A DNA stretch of 64,000 bases from Streptomyces sp. NBC_01224. Its GTDB lineage: Bacteria > Actinomycetota > Actinomycetes > Streptomycetales > Streptomycetaceae. The stretch lies in contig NZ_CP108529.1 of NCBI RefSeq assembly GCF_036002945.1, positions 3,410,001 to 3,474,000 of the forward strand. Reading direction: 5' to 3'. How positions within the stretch are numbered: the stretch's first letter is position 1; each line of letters begins with the position of its first letter. Shown one piece after another: positions 50,783 through 59,950 of this stretch. The notes below the pieces were generated by a model. The model saw only the letters and a list, made by a program, of their open reading frames with translations. It did no database searches and was not told the DNA's origin. The position numbers and the translations under genes were made by a program.

Positions 50783-51664
50783 ATGACCGACAACGCCATT
50801 GAGAAGTCGCCGCTCACTCTCCTCGGGCTCGGTGCCATGGGTACCGCGCTCGCCCGCACCTGGCTCGCCGCCGGGCATCCGCTCACCGTCTGGAACCGCA
50901 GCCCCGGCAGGGCCGAGCCGCTCGCCGCCGAAGGGGCGGCCGTCGCCGGGTCCGCCGCGCAGGCGGTGGCGGCCGGCAGGCTGGTCGTGGTCTGCCTGCT
51001 CGACGACGCCTCGGTCGACGAGGCCCTGACCGGCGTGGACCTGGCCGGCAAGGACCTGGTCAACCTCACCACTTCCACGCCCGCCCAGGCCCGCGCCCGA
51101 GCCGTCCGGGCCCGCGAGCACGGGGCCCGCTTCGTGGACGGCGGGATCATGGCGGTCCCGCCGATGATCGGCGCCCCGGGCTCCGGCGCCCATGTCTTCT
51201 ACAGCGGCTCCCGCGCCCTCTTCGACACCCACCGCGACACCCTGGCCGTACCGGCCGGCACCTCCTACGTCGGCGAGGACGCCGGCTTCGCCGCCCTGCA
51301 CGACGTGGCGCTGCTGAGCGCGATGAACGGGATGTTCGCCGGGATCTCGCACGCGTTCGCGCTGATCCGCAAGGAGAACATCGAGCCGACGGCCTTCGCC
51401 CCGCTGCTCGCCGACTGGCTCGTCGCCATGACGTCCTCCGTGCACGCGGCCGCCGCCCAACTGGCCGAGGGGGACTACACGCGCGGGGTGGTGTCCAATC
51501 TCGCCATGCAGGTCGCGGGCAACGCCACCCTGCTGCGCACGGCCGAAGAACAGGGCGTCAGCGCCGAACTCCTCACTCCTTACCTGACCTTGATGGAACG
51601 TCTTCTCGCGAACGGGCGCGGCAACGAGAGCACGACGGGTGTGGTCGACCTGCTGGCACTCTGA
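50783..51664 (+). CDS. NAD(P)-dependent oxidoreductase, imine-reductase / 3-hydroxyisobutyrate-dehydrogenase-like
   Basis: A 293-residue enzyme. The Rossmann motif LTLLGLGAMGTALARTWLAA is followed by VWNRSPGRAEPLAAEGA, the NADPH-type Arg after the second strand. DGGIMAVPPMIGAPGSGAHV and the helical C-terminal domain fit the imine-reductase-like branch. The substrate is unknown. I start at ATG 50783; ATG 50747 would place the operator inside the gene. It is divergent from the HxlR gene. Confidence 0.88.
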   Translation: MTDNAIEKSPLTLLGLGAMGTALARTWLAAGHPLTVWNRSPGRAEPLAAEGAAVAGSAAQAVAAGRLVVVCLLDDASVDEALTGVDLAGKDLVNLTTSTPAQARARAVRAREHGARFVDGGIMAVPPMIGAPGSGAHVFYSGSRALFDTHRDTLAVPAGTSYVGEDAGFAALHDVALLSAMNGMFAGISHAFALIRKENIEPTAFAPLLADWLVAMTSSVHAAAAQLAEGDYTRGVVSNLAMQVAGNATLLRTAEEQGVSAELLTPYLTLMERLLANGRGNESTTGVVDLLAL

Positions 51665-51691
51665 CCCCACCCGATTGCGTACGGTCGGCGC

Positions 51692-52549
51692 ATGACATCC
51701 GACCGCGAAGCCGCCCACGGCCACCGCACCGCCCCCGGCCTCGACCTCGACGCCTATCTCGCCCGCATCGGCTGGACCGGGGAGCGCCGGCCGACCGCGG
51801 AGGTACTGCGCTCCGTGCACCGCGCCCACGCACTGGGCATCCCGTTCGAGAACCTGGACCCCGTTCTGGGCAACGCGCCCTCGCTCGCGCTCGCGGACCT
51901 GGAGGCGAAGCTCGTACGGGGTGGGCGCGGCGGGTACTGCTACGAGCAGAACACCCTGCTCGCCGCCGCGCTGACCGCGCTCGGGTTCAGGATCACGCTG
52001 CTCTGCGCACGGGTCGTGCTGGGGGCCGGGCCCGGGGACGTACGGCCGCGCACCCACATGCTGATGCGGGCCGAGGTGCCGGGCGAGCCGATCCCGTATC
52101 TGGCCGATGTCGGCTTCGGCGCCACCGGCTCGCTGCTGGAGCCGATCCCCCTGGTCGCGGACGCGGAGCTGCACGACGCCCCGCGCCGCCACCGGCTCGT
52201 GCACACCCCGCACGACGGGCCGCTGGAGCAGTGGGAGCTCCAGGCGCGGACCGCCGACGGGAGGTGGGAGGCCCAGTACGCCTTCACGCTGGAACCGTTC
52301 GAGGCGCCGGACTACGAGGTCATCAACTGGCACATCGCGACCAACCCGCGCTCCCCGTTCCAGCACCAGGTGTACATCCAGCGCACCACCCCGGACGCCC
52401 ATCTGTCCCTCACAGGCCGCACACTGGCGGTCACGGCGAACGACGGCAGCCGCGAGGAACGGGAGCTGACGGACGGCGCCGAGGTGCTCCGGGTCCTGGC
52501 AGCCGACTTCGGCATCCACCTCCCCCGGGGCACACGGCTGCCGGAGTGA
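51692..52549 (+). CDS. nat: Arylamine N-acetyltransferase
   Basis: A 285-residue NAT that transfers acetyl from acetyl-CoA to arylamines. The catalytic triad is visible: Cys83 in GGRGGYCYEQN, His122 in RPRTHMLMRAEV and Asp139 in IPYLADVGFGATGSLLEPIP. Length and C-terminal beta domain (NWHIATNPRSPFQHQVYIQR) are normal. It follows the oxidoreductase gene after 27 bases and may share its transcript. Confidence 0.92.
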   Translation: MTSDREAAHGHRTAPGLDLDAYLARIGWTGERRPTAEVLRSVHRAHALGIPFENLDPVLGNAPSLALADLEAKLVRGGRGGYCYEQNTLLAAALTALGFRITLLCARVVLGAGPGDVRPRTHMLMRAEVPGEPIPYLADVGFGATGSLLEPIPLVADAELHDAPRRHRLVHTPHDGPLEQWELQARTADGRWEAQYAFTLEPFEAPDYEVINWHIATNPRSPFQHQVYIQRTTPDAHLSLTGRTLAVTANDGSREERELTDGAEVLRVLAADFGIHLPRGTRLPE

Positions 52550-52812
52550 CGTGAGGGACGCGCCCCTCACGCCTCCCAGCGCCCCTCACGCCCCTCACGC
52601 CCCGAACACTGCCGCTCACGTGGCGCATCTCACCCGTCCGCGTCCGTCACGCCCCCATTCCGGCCCATTCCAAGCCCCGCTCCGTCCCGGACCGGCGTTC
52701 CCACGGTTCGGGGGCGGTGGGCGCATGGCTATGGAAGACGGAGCGGGGCGCCGGGGTTACCCGGGTGGGGCAACCGGAGGGGAAAGCCCGGGCGGCGCGT
52801 GAAACGCAGTCG

Positions 52813-52818
52813 TAAGCT
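52813..52818 (+). promoter_or_regulatory. -10 element of a leaderless aminotransferase transcript
   Basis: TAAGCT fits TAnnnT, 7 bases before the ATG at 52826. No Shine-Dalgarno site is present. The preceding 250 bp hold only short CGCCCCTCAC repeats (52561-52600) and no gene. Confidence 0.5.
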
Positions 52819-52825
52819 CCCAGAC

Positions 52826-54037
52826 ATGCAGGTCATCCAGTCCACGAAGCTCGCCAATGTCTGTTACGAAATCCGGGGCCCCGTGCTCGAGGAGGCGATG
52901 CGGCTGGAAGCAGCCGGTCACCGCATCCTCAAGTTGAACACCGGTAACCCTGCCGCGTTCGGGTTCGAGTGCCCGCCCGAGATTCTCGAAGACATACTGC
53001 GCAACCTCTCCGGGGCGCACGGTTACGGCGATGCGAAGGGGCTGCTGTCCGCGCGCCGGGCGGTGATGCAGCACTACCAGACCAAGGGGATCGACCTCGA
53101 CGTCGAGGACATCTACCTGGGCAACGGCGTCTCCGAGCTGATCCAGATGTCGATGCAGGCACTGCTGGACGACGGCGACGAGGTCCTCGTACCGGCTCCG
53201 GACTACCCGCTGTGGACCGCCTCGGTGTCACTGGCTGGCGGTACGGCCGTGCACTACCGGTGCGACGAGCAGGCCGACTGGATGCCGGACCTCGCCGACA
53301 TCGAGCGGAAGATCACCGACCGCACCAAGGCGCTCGTGATCATCAACCCGAACAATCCGACGGGTGCGGTGTACGACGACGAGATGCTGCGCGGGCTGAC
53401 GGAGATCGCCCGGCGCCACAATCTGGTCGTCTGCTCCGACGAGATCTACGACCGGATCCTGTACGACGGAGCGACCCACACCCCGACCGCGACGATCGCG
53501 CCCGATCTGATGGTGCTCACCTTCAACGGACTCTCCAAGAACTACCGGGTGGCCGGATACCGCTCGGGGTGGATGGCGGTCTGCGGTCCGAAGGCTCACG
53601 CCTCCTCATACATCGAGGGGCTGACGATCCTCGCCAATATGCGGCTGTGCGCCAATATGCCGTCGCAGCACGCCGTGGCCACCGCGCTCGGGGGGCGGCA
53701 GTCGATCAACGATCTGGTGCTGCCGGGCGGGCGGATCCTGGAGCAGCGGGATGTCGCGTACGACCTGCTGACCCAGATCCCCGGCGTGACCTGCGTGAAG
53801 CCGAAGGGGGCGCTGTATCTCTTCCCGCGCCTCGACCCCAAGGTCTACAAGATCAAGGACGACCGGCAGATGGTCCTCGACCTGCTGCGGGCCGAGAAGA
53901 TCATGGTCGTGCACGGTACCGGGTTCAACTGGCCGGAGCCCGATCACTTCCGTGTCGTGACGCTGCCCTCGACCGAGGACCTGACGGACGCGGTGACCCG
54001 GATCGCGCACTTCCTGGACGGATACGGCCAGCCTTAG
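52826..54037 (+). CDS. alaA: Alanine-type PLP aminotransferase
   Basis: A 403-residue class I aminotransferase. It begins MQVIQSTKLANVCYEIRGPV, the AlaA-type start (alanine-synthesising glutamate-pyruvate transaminases). The PLP Lys238 is in TFNGLSKNYRVAG, with IINPNNPTGAVYDDEMLRGL and the Arg-binding FRVVTLPSTEDL near the end. It is cytoplasmic and makes alanine from pyruvate and glutamate. The ATG lies 7 bases after a good -10 element and seems leaderless. Gene order gives no operon partner. Confidence 0.9.
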   Translation: MQVIQSTKLANVCYEIRGPVLEEAMRLEAAGHRILKLNTGNPAAFGFECPPEILEDILRNLSGAHGYGDAKGLLSARRAVMQHYQTKGIDLDVEDIYLGNGVSELIQMSMQALLDDGDEVLVPAPDYPLWTASVSLAGGTAVHYRCDEQADWMPDLADIERKITDRTKALVIINPNNPTGAVYDDEMLRGLTEIARRHNLVVCSDEIYDRILYDGATHTPTATIAPDLMVLTFNGLSKNYRVAGYRSGWMAVCGPKAHASSYIEGLTILANMRLCANMPSQHAVATALGGRQSINDLVLPGGRILEQRDVAYDLLTQIPGVTCVKPKGALYLFPRLDPKVYKIKDDRQMVLDLLRAEKIMVVHGTGFNWPEPDHFRVVTLPSTEDLTDAVTRIAHFLDGYGQP

Positions 54038-54134
54038 CGGGCGGCCGCTCCCCCTCCACCGCGGAATCGATTGCAGATAACTTTAGACTGAATCCAATGT
54101 AGGATGGTTCCACAGCAACACCAGGAGGCCATCC

Positions 54135-54545
54135 ATGTACGAACCGATCCGCACCAAATCGGTCCACACACCGGCCGACCACGCCGACGACTTCCCGCAC
54201 CGCTCCCGCGAGGAAGAGCTGGACATCCAGCTCGCCGGACACCTGGCCGCACTTCTCGCGGTCACCGACGAGCTGGACCTCGGCGCGGCGGGCGACCGCA
54301 TCGCCGAGCAGGTGGCCAGGCTGCGCGGTGCGCCACCCGCCCGGCACGCCGGTCGAACCGATGCACCCGCACTCGCGCTGCACCGCCGCGCCCATGCCCT
54401 CGCGGGCCGCGCACTGGTGGTGGCCGCGTCCCGCGCCGACACGGCCGTCGCGATTCTCGCGGCCGAGCGCATGGACGCCCACACGGCGGCGGTCGCCGCT
54501 GCCACCGCCCCCGCCGCCCCCTCGCGACTGGTCGGCGCCCTCTGA
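54135..54545 (+). CDS. Small helical protein, unknown function
   Basis: A 136-residue, Ala/Asp/Arg-rich helical protein beginning MYEPIRTKSVHTPADHADDF, then ELDIQLAGHLAALLAVTDEL and RAHALAGRALVVAASRADTA. No catalytic motif, signal or membrane segment. The gene is well supported: AGGAGG lies 6 bases before the ATG, and an AT-rich promoter-like stretch (54068-54113, with TTTAGACTGAATCCAATGTA) precedes it. I recall related proteins in Streptomyces but no function. Confidence 0.75.
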   Translation: MYEPIRTKSVHTPADHADDFPHRSREEELDIQLAGHLAALLAVTDELDLGAAGDRIAEQVARLRGAPPARHAGRTDAPALALHRRAHALAGRALVVAASRADTAVAILAAERMDAHTAAVAAATAPAAPSRLVGAL

Positions 54546-54594
54546 CGGCCCCGGTCCACGGGCCGCCGAGGCGCGTGGACCGGGTGCCACTCAT

Positions 54595-55098
54595 TCATGG
54601 CGCTCCCGGCCGGGATGTCGCGGCCAAGGCGGTCGACAGGAACGTCGCGTCCGCGACCACGCACTCCGGCCGCCCCCGCACCGGGGCCGGCCCGACAACC
54701 TCCTCGGTCTCCGTGCCGCCCCGCTCCAGGTCCTTGAAGACGACGGTACGTTTCCCGGCCGGGCTGCTGTTGCCCTCCCCCTTGCCCTTGCCCTTGCCTC
54801 TTGCGTCGCGGAACTCGACGTGGACCGTGAAGGTCCCGCGCTGCGCCGCCTCGCTGACCACCAGCACCTCGACCACCGGGCGACCGGTCACCGCGTCCTG
54901 TCGGCAGGAGGAGAGAGTCACGTCGTCGGACGGGAAGCGCAGGTTCTCGTGGTTCTTCCCCCATACGTAGAAGAAGCTCACGACGAAGCCGACCGGGACC
55001 AGGATCACCACGACGACGGACAGCACGATCACGGCCATCACCCAGGGCGGGATTCTGTTCCGCCGCCCCGGGAAGAGCGGCTCACCGGAATACGTCAT
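54595..55098 (-). CDS. Single-span membrane protein, unknown function
   Basis: A 167-residue protein. After a 17-residue N-terminus there is one membrane helix (WVMAVIVLSVVVVILVPVGF, then VVSFFYV) and an extracytoplasmic beta-rich domain (DVTLSSCRQDAVTGRPVVEV, then GTFTVHVEFRDARGKGKGKG). Two Cys (LSSCRQD and RPECVVAD) could form a disulfide. The domain looks like an FxLYD/DUF4352-type immunoglobulin fold, which is a weak guess. The ATG at 55098 has GGGGGGA upstream. Its promoter region overlaps one arm of the inverted duplication at 55127-55323. Confidence 0.75.
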   Translation of the reverse strand: MTYSGEPLFPGRRNRIPPWVMAVIVLSVVVVILVPVGFVVSFFYVWGKNHENLRFPSDDVTLSSCRQDAVTGRPVVEVLVVSEAAQRGTFTVHVEFRDARGKGKGKGEGNSSPAGKRTVVFKDLERGGTETEEVVGPAPVRGRPECVVADATFLSTALAATSRPGAP

Positions 55099-55126
55099 GA
55101 TCCCCCCACGGATCCCGCACACCAAC

Positions 55127-55323
55127 GGCATGGTCCGGCTCACGGTAACGACCTCGCCCGCGATTGTCAGCGGCGTCGCGGTGTCCGGGACCTCCGCCTC
55201 CGGCGTTGTCGTCAGTCGCCGACGCTCCGCGTCGACTCCCTCCTCCGCCTTGGATTCGAGGCCCCGGACACCGCTCCTTCTCCCACTGCCAATCGTGGGC
55301 GAGGTCGTAAGCCGGACCATGCC
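55127..55323. repeat. Imperfect inverted duplication, arms about 65 bp
   Basis: The left arm begins GGCATGGTCCGGCT and continues ACGACCTCGCCCGCGATTG, then GCGGTGTCCGG. The right arm read on the other strand has GGCATGGTCCGGCT, ACGACCTCGCCCACGATTG, then GCGGTGTCCGG in the same order with short gaps. The loop between is about 60 bp. It could form a long hairpin RNA or be a duplicated, inverted promoter segment. Confidence 0.75.
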
Positions 55324-55521
55324 GCACTCGGAGTACTCACCCGGTCACAACATGGCCACGAGCGCGGCTGGTTGCGGACCCGTACCGTCGCCGACGCCGT
55401 CGATACAAAAGGGGCGGGAAAGGGCGACCCCCGGAACCGTAAGGGGATTCCGGGGGCCGTACCGCGGCGGGCCGTTGACCCCACAGGTCAGGGCGGATGT
55501 CTGAAGACCCGGCCGCGGGGT

Positions 55522-55541
55522 GCGTGGGGGCGCGCCCACGC
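55522..55541 (-). terminator. Hairpin after PEP carboxykinase
   Basis: GCGTGGG and CCCACGC flank a 6-base loop, 18 bases beyond the stop of the leftward gene at 55559. Confidence 0.6.
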
Positions 55542-55558
55542 GGGGTGCGCCCGGGGCC

Positions 55559-57385
55559 TCAGCCCAGGCGCTGGACCAGCGCGCGGTACTCGTCCCACAG
55601 TTCCTTCGGTGTGTGGTCACCGAAGGTGTTGAGGTGCTCGGGGATCAGCCCCGCCTCCTCGCGCCAGACTTCCTTGTCGACGTCGAGCAGGAAGTCCAGG
55701 TCGGACTCGGAGAGGTCCAGGCCATCGGTGTCCAGGGCGCCCTTGGCGGGCAGGATGCCGATCGGCGTCTCGACGCCCTCGGCCTTGCCCTCCAGGCGCT
55801 CGACGATCCACTTCAGGACGCGACTGTTCTCGCCGAAGCCGGGCCACACGAACTTGCCCGCGTCGTTCTTGCGGAACCAGTTCACGTAGTAGATCTTCGG
55901 GAGCTTCGACTGGTCCGGCTTGTCCGCGCCGACCTTGATCCAGTGGTTCATGTAGTCGCCCATGTTGTAGCCGCAGAACGGCAGCATGGCGAACGGGTCG
56001 CGGCGCAGCTCGCCGACCTTGCCCTCGGCGGCGGCGGTCTTCTCGGAGGCGACGTTGGCTCCGAGGAAGACGCCGTGCTGCCAGTTGAAGGACTCGGTGA
56101 CCAGCGGTACGGCCGAGGCGCGGCGGCCACCGAAGAGGATGGCCGAGATCGGCACGCCCTTCGGGTCCTCCCACTCGGGCGCGATGATCGGGCACTGGCC
56201 GGCCGGGACGGTGAAGCGGGCGTTGGGGTGGGCGGCGGGCGTGTCGGACGCGGGCGTCCAGTCGTTGCCCTTCCAGTCCGTGAGGTGGGCCGGAGCGGTC
56301 TCCGTCATGCCCTCCCACCAGACGTCGCCGTCGTCGGTGAGCGCGACGTTGGTGAAGACGGAGTTGCCCCACATGGTCTTCATGGCGTTGGCGTTGGTGT
56401 GCTCGCCGGTGCCGGGCGCGACGCCGAAGAAACCGGCCTCGGGGTTGATCGCGTAGAGGCGGCCGTCCTCGCCGAACCGCATCCAGGCGATGTCGTCGCC
56501 GATGGTCTCGACGGTCCAGCCGGAGATCGTGGGCTCCAGCATGGCGAGGTTGGTCTTGCCGCAGGCGCTCGGGAACGCGGCGGCAACGTACTTCGGCTCA
56601 CCCTGCGGCGGCGTGAGCTTGAGGATCAGCATGTGCTCGGCGAGCCAGCCCTCGTCGCGCGCCATGACGGAGGCGATGCGCAGCGCGTAGCACTTCTTGC
56701 CGAGCAGGGCGTTGCCGCCGTAGCCGGAGCCGTACGACCAGATCTCGCGGTCCTCGGGGAAGTGCGAGATGTACTTGGTGGTGTTGCACGGCCACGGAAC
56801 GTCTTCCTGGCCCTCTTCCAGGGGCGCGCCCAGCGTGTGGACGGCCTTGACGAAGAATCCGTCGGTGCCGAGCTCGTCGAGGACGGCCTGTCCCATGCGC
56901 GTCATGGTGCGCATCGAGACGGCGACGTACGCGGAGTCGGTGATCTCGACGCCGATCGCGGAGAGCGGGGAGCCGACGGGGCCCATGCAGAACGGGACGA
57001 CGTACATCGTGCGACCGCGCATGGAGCCGCGGAAGACACCCTTCTCACCGGTGAAGATCTCCCGCATCTCGGCGGGGGCCTTCCAGTGGTTCGTCGGGCC
57101 CGCGTCCTCCTCCTTCTCGGAGCAGATGAAGGTGCGGTCCTCGACGCGCGCGACGTCACTGGGGTCGGACGCGGCGTAGTAGGAGTTCGGGCGCTTGATC
57201 TCGTCCAGCTTCGTGAACGTGCCCTTGGCCACGAGCTCCCCGCACAGGCGCTCGTACTCGGCCTCGGAGCCGTCGCACCAGACCACCCGGTCCGGCTCGG
57301 TGATGGCTGCGATCTCATTCACCCAGGAAACGAGCTCCTGGTGGTCGGTGGGGGCAGTGAGGGGAGCCGCGATGTCGCGCGCCAC
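55559..57385 (-). CDS. pckG: GTP-dependent phosphoenolpyruvate carboxykinase
   Basis: A 608-residue enzyme converting oxaloacetate and GTP to PEP, GDP and CO2, the entry to gluconeogenesis. The GTP-type motifs are complete: [20 protein letters not shown] (P-loop with active-site Cys), [40 protein letters not shown] and [15 protein letters not shown]. The start is GTG 57385 with AAGGAG five bases upstream; the open frame to 57478 is rejected. It is monocistronic. Confidence 0.96.
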   Translation of the reverse strand: MARDIAAPLTAPTDHQELVSWVNEIAAITEPDRVVWCDGSEAEYERLCGELVAKGTFTKLDEIKRPNSYYAASDPSDVARVEDRTFICSEKEEDAGPTNHWKAPAEMREIFTGEKGVFRGSMRGRTMYVVPFCMGPVGSPLSAIGVEITDSAYVAVSMRTMTRMGQAVLDELGTDGFFVKAVHTLGAPLEEGQEDVPWPCNTTKYISHFPEDREIWSYGSGYGGNALLGKKCYALRIASVMARDEGWLAEHMLILKLTPPQGEPKYVAAAFPSACGKTNLAMLEPTISGWTVETIGDDIAWMRFGEDGRLYAINPEAGFFGVAPGTGEHTNANAMKTMWGNSVFTNVALTDDGDVWWEGMTETAPAHLTDWKGNDWTPASDTPAAHPNARFTVPAGQCPIIAPEWEDPKGVPISAILFGGRRASAVPLVTESFNWQHGVFLGANVASEKTAAAEGKVGELRRDPFAMLPFCGYNMGDYMNHWIKVGADKPDQSKLPKIYYVNWFRKNDAGKFVWPGFGENSRVLKWIVERLEGKAEGVETPIGILPAKGALDTDGLDLSESDLDFLLDVDKEVWREEAGLIPEHLNTFGDHTPKELWDEYRALVQRLG

Positions 57386-57551
57386 GATCGCTCCTTGGTG
57401 AGGGTGTCTGTTTGGTAGTCGCCCCGTGGGGGCCGCGACCCGGATGCTTCGTAGCCGCTCATCCGGTGCCGAACGCACTCATTTGATCATCCGACCGATT
57501 CGCCCATATGTCCAGGGGGCCGCCCACGTGAGCATTGCCACTCGCATTCGT

Positions 57552-57575
57552 TACCTACGGTTGCGTAGGTACGAT
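57552..57575 (+). promoter_or_regulatory. Inverted repeat and -10 of the TrhA gene
   Basis: TACCTACGgttgCGTAGGTA (57552-57571) has perfect 8-bp arms. Its right end overlaps TACGAT (57570-57575), a good -10 six bases before the ATG at 57582, so a bound repressor would block a leaderless promoter. The form resembles TetR/FadR-like operators seen before lipid genes in actinobacteria. Confidence 0.65.
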
Positions 57576-57581
57576 GCGGGA

Positions 57582-58280
57582 ATGACTGCTGCCGCCGCCG
57601 CGCCCGAGCCAGCCGGGCTGGAAACAGCCGAGTCCGACGCCGTCCCGGCGAAACCACGAATGCGTGGCTGGCTGCACGCCGGAATGTTTCCCGCCGTGAT
57701 CGTCGCGGGGATCGTGCTGATCGCCCTGACGGACAGCGTCCGCGGCCGGATCGCCTGCGGCATCTACGTCCTGACCGCGTGCCTGCTGTTCGGCGTGAGC
57801 GCGCTCTACCACCGCGGCACCTGGGGTCCGCGCGGCGAGGCGGTGCTCCGCCGGCTCGACCACGCCAATATTTTTCTGATCATCGCGGGCACCTACACCC
57901 CCCTGACCCTCCTCCTGCTCCCCGAGTCGACCGGGACGCCACTCCTGTGGGCGGTCTGGGCGGCGGCGACCGCGGGCATAGCCTTCCGGGTGTTCTGGGT
58001 CGGCGCACCGCGCTGGCTCTACACGCCCTGCTACATAGCGATGGGCTGGGCCGCGGTCTTCTTCCTGCCGGACTTCATGCGAACCGGCGGGATCGCGGTG
58101 CTGGTGCTGGTCGTCGTCGGCGGGCTGCTCTACAGCGCCGGCGGTGTCATCTACGGCATCAAACGGCCCAATCCGTCACCGCGGTGGTTCGGCTTCCATG
58201 AGGTCTTCCATTCGCTGACCCTGGCGGCCTTCGTCGTGCACTACGTCGGCATCTCACTGGTGGCCTACAACCACAGCTGA
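57582..58280 (+). CDS. Hemolysin III / TrhA-family membrane protein
   Basis: A 232-residue member of the PAQR superfamily with seven helices, for example MFPAVIVAGIVLIALTDSV, GIYVLTACLLFGVSALYHRG and IAVLVLVVVGGLLYSAGGVI. The metal-site motifs are present: SALYHRG, RRLDHANIFLIIAGTYTP (His/Asp) and FGFHEVFHSLTLAAFVVHYV (His residues). Bacterial TrhA proteins affect membrane-lipid homeostasis. It is probably leaderless (ATG 57582, no ribosome site) and controlled through the adjacent inverted repeat. Confidence 0.9.
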   Translation: MTAAAAAPEPAGLETAESDAVPAKPRMRGWLHAGMFPAVIVAGIVLIALTDSVRGRIACGIYVLTACLLFGVSALYHRGTWGPRGEAVLRRLDHANIFLIIAGTYTPLTLLLLPESTGTPLLWAVWAAATAGIAFRVFWVGAPRWLYTPCYIAMGWAAVFFLPDFMRTGGIAVLVLVVVGGLLYSAGGVIYGIKRPNPSPRWFGFHEVFHSLTLAAFVVHYVGISLVAYNHS

Positions 58281-58305
58281 GCGCCCCCTTCCCTCTCCTC
58301 CCCGC

Positions 58306-58335
58306 AATGGCCGTGGCTTGAAAGCCGCGGCCATT
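58306..58335 (+). terminator. 13- to 14-bp hairpin after TrhA
   Basis: AATGGCCGTGGCTT pairs with AAGCCGCGGCCATT (one G-T pair) across a tiny loop, 25 bases after the stop. Confidence 0.75.
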
Positions 58336-58367
58336 GCTCATTCCCGGGCCCGGACAGGCGATACATA

Positions 58368-58416
58368 TTGACACTCACAATCTTTTGAGAGTTACTTCCA
58401 CTTGACTGTAACTCTC
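58368..58416 (+). promoter_or_regulatory. Promoter and TetR operator of the MFS pump
   Basis: TTGACA (58368-58373) is a consensus -35; TTACTT (58392-58397) is a plausible -10. GAGAGTTAC (58387-58395) and GTAACTCTC (58408-58416) are perfect 9-bp inverted arms 12 bases apart, covering the -10 and start site. The TetR protein encoded at 59951 is the likely ligand. Confidence 0.75.
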
Positions 58417-58430
58417 GAAGGAGTCTTCCC

Positions 58431-59948
58431 ATGAACCGACGCTGGTGGGCCCTGGGCGCGCTGGTCGCGAGCATGCTCGTCCTCGGATTCGACATGACGA
58501 TCCTCAACGTGGCGCTGCCGACCATGACCGAACAGCTCGGCGCGACCACCGGCGAGCAGCAGTGGATGGCCGACGCATACGTCGTGGTCTTCGCCGCTCT
58601 GATGCTCCCGGCCGGGCTGCTGGGTGACCGGTTCGGGCGTCGCCGGATGCTCATCACCGGCCTCGGCATCTTTCTGATCGGCTCGCTCATCGGCTCGCTC
58701 GCCGACGCCGTGCCCGCCGTCGTGACCGCCCGCTGTGTGATGGGCATCGGCGCGGCGCTCGTCATGCCGCTCGCGCTGGCCGTGCTTCCGTCGCTGTTCG
58801 GCGCGCCCGAGGACCGGGTCAAGGCCATCGGTATCGTCTCGGCCGCCTCCGCGCTGGGGCTGCCGCTCGGCCCGATCCTCGGCGGCTGGCTGATGGACCA
58901 CTTCTGGTGGGGCTCGATCTTCCTGATCAACATCCCGATGGTGGCGATCTCCATCACTGCCTGCGTGTTCCTGCTCCCGGAGACCAGCGACCCGGCCTCC
59001 CCGAAGGTCGATGCCGTCTCCACCGCCCTGACCGCGGCCGGTCTCGGCACGCTGATCTACGCGATCATCGAGGCCCCCGGACGCGGCTGGGGCGACCCGC
59101 TGGTGCTGGGCATGCTGGCCGCCGGTGCCGTACTGATCGGTGCGCTCGTCGTACGGGAACGCGGCGCCGAACGCCCGATGCTCGACATGTCCCTGCTGCG
59201 GCAGCGGCCGTTCCTGCTGAGCGTGCTCGCCGCGACCCTGGTGATGTTCGTGATGTCGGGGCTGATGTTCATCCTGCCCGGCTACCTCCAGGCAGTCCTG
59301 GGCCACGACGCCTTCGGTACGGGGCTGCGGATGCTGCCGATGATGGGCGGGCTGCTCGTCGCCGCGAAGACGGGCGCCCCCGTCACCCGGCGGTTCGGGG
59401 CGCGCGCCACGATGACGGCGGGCCTGGTCGTGCTCGCCTTCGCCGCGCTCCTCGGCAGCCGTACGACCGTCGACAGCGGTTACGGTTTCACGGCGCTGTG
59501 GCTCTCCGTCGCCGGGGTCGGCTTCGGCTTCGCCGTCGTCCCCGCGATGGACGCCGCGCTGGCCGCCCTGCCCGCGGACCGTGCGGGCAGCGGCTCGGGG
59601 CTGCTGATGACCGTACGGCAGACGGGCAGCGCCCTCGGGATCGCGCTGCTGGGCAGCCTGCTCGCCGGTGCGTACAGCGGCCGGCTCGACACCACCGGCG
59701 TACCGGCCGCCGCCGCGGACACGGCCGGGGACTCGGTCGTCGCCGCCCATGTCGTCGCGGCGAAGCTCGGCGCGCAGCGGCTGGCCGGCTCCGCGGACGC
59801 GGCGTACGTCCACGGCATGAGCGTGGTCCTGCTCGTGATCGCTGTCACGGCCCTGGTGTCCGCGCTGCTGGTCGGGGCGTTCCTGACCAACCTCCCCACC
59901 GAGTCCCGGGAGGGGGCGGACGTGGCCCCCGCGCCCGTCGATGCCTGA
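58431..59948 (+). CDS. MFS transporter, EmrB/QacA (DHA2) type
   Basis: A 505-residue, 14-helix proton-driven efflux pump. The family motifs are clear: LDxTIVNVALP-like region FDMTILNVALPTM, loop 2-3 GLLGDRFGRRRMLITG, motif C LGLPLGPILGGWLM and NIPMVAISITACVF. AAGGAG lies 8 bases before the ATG, with the TetR operator upstream. The TetR gene follows after 2 bases, giving a self-controlled two-gene operon. Substrate unknown. Confidence 0.93.
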   Translation: MNRRWWALGALVASMLVLGFDMTILNVALPTMTEQLGATTGEQQWMADAYVVVFAALMLPAGLLGDRFGRRRMLITGLGIFLIGSLIGSLADAVPAVVTARCVMGIGAALVMPLALAVLPSLFGAPEDRVKAIGIVSAASALGLPLGPILGGWLMDHFWWGSIFLINIPMVAISITACVFLLPETSDPASPKVDAVSTALTAAGLGTLIYAIIEAPGRGWGDPLVLGMLAAGAVLIGALVVRERGAERPMLDMSLLRQRPFLLSVLAATLVMFVMSGLMFILPGYLQAVLGHDAFGTGLRMLPMMGGLLVAAKTGAPVTRRFGARATMTAGLVVLAFAALLGSRTTVDSGYGFTALWLSVAGVGFGFAVVPAMDAALAALPADRAGSGSGLLMTVRQTGSALGIALLGSLLAGAYSGRLDTTGVPAAAADTAGDSVVAAHVVAAKLGAQRLAGSADAAYVHGMSVVLLVIAVTALVSALLVGAFLTNLPTESREGADVAPAPVDA

Positions 59949-59950
59949 CA

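Larger units (their letters stand above)
55099..55558. other. Structured intergenic region (460 bp)
   Basis: No supported gene. It holds an imperfect inverted duplication (55127-55323), a 9-bp hairpin (CCCCCGGAA at 55428-55436 with TTCCGGGGG at 55448-55456) and the PEP carboxykinase terminator. Frames through it on both strands are composed of low-complexity Ser/Arg/Thr translation. Confidence 0.55.

Noticed and set aside
52561..52606. Short CGCCCCTCAC tandem-like repeats after the N-acetyltransferase gene
   Set aside because: Three imperfect 10-bp copies in a GC-rich gap are too few and too simple to claim a functional element.
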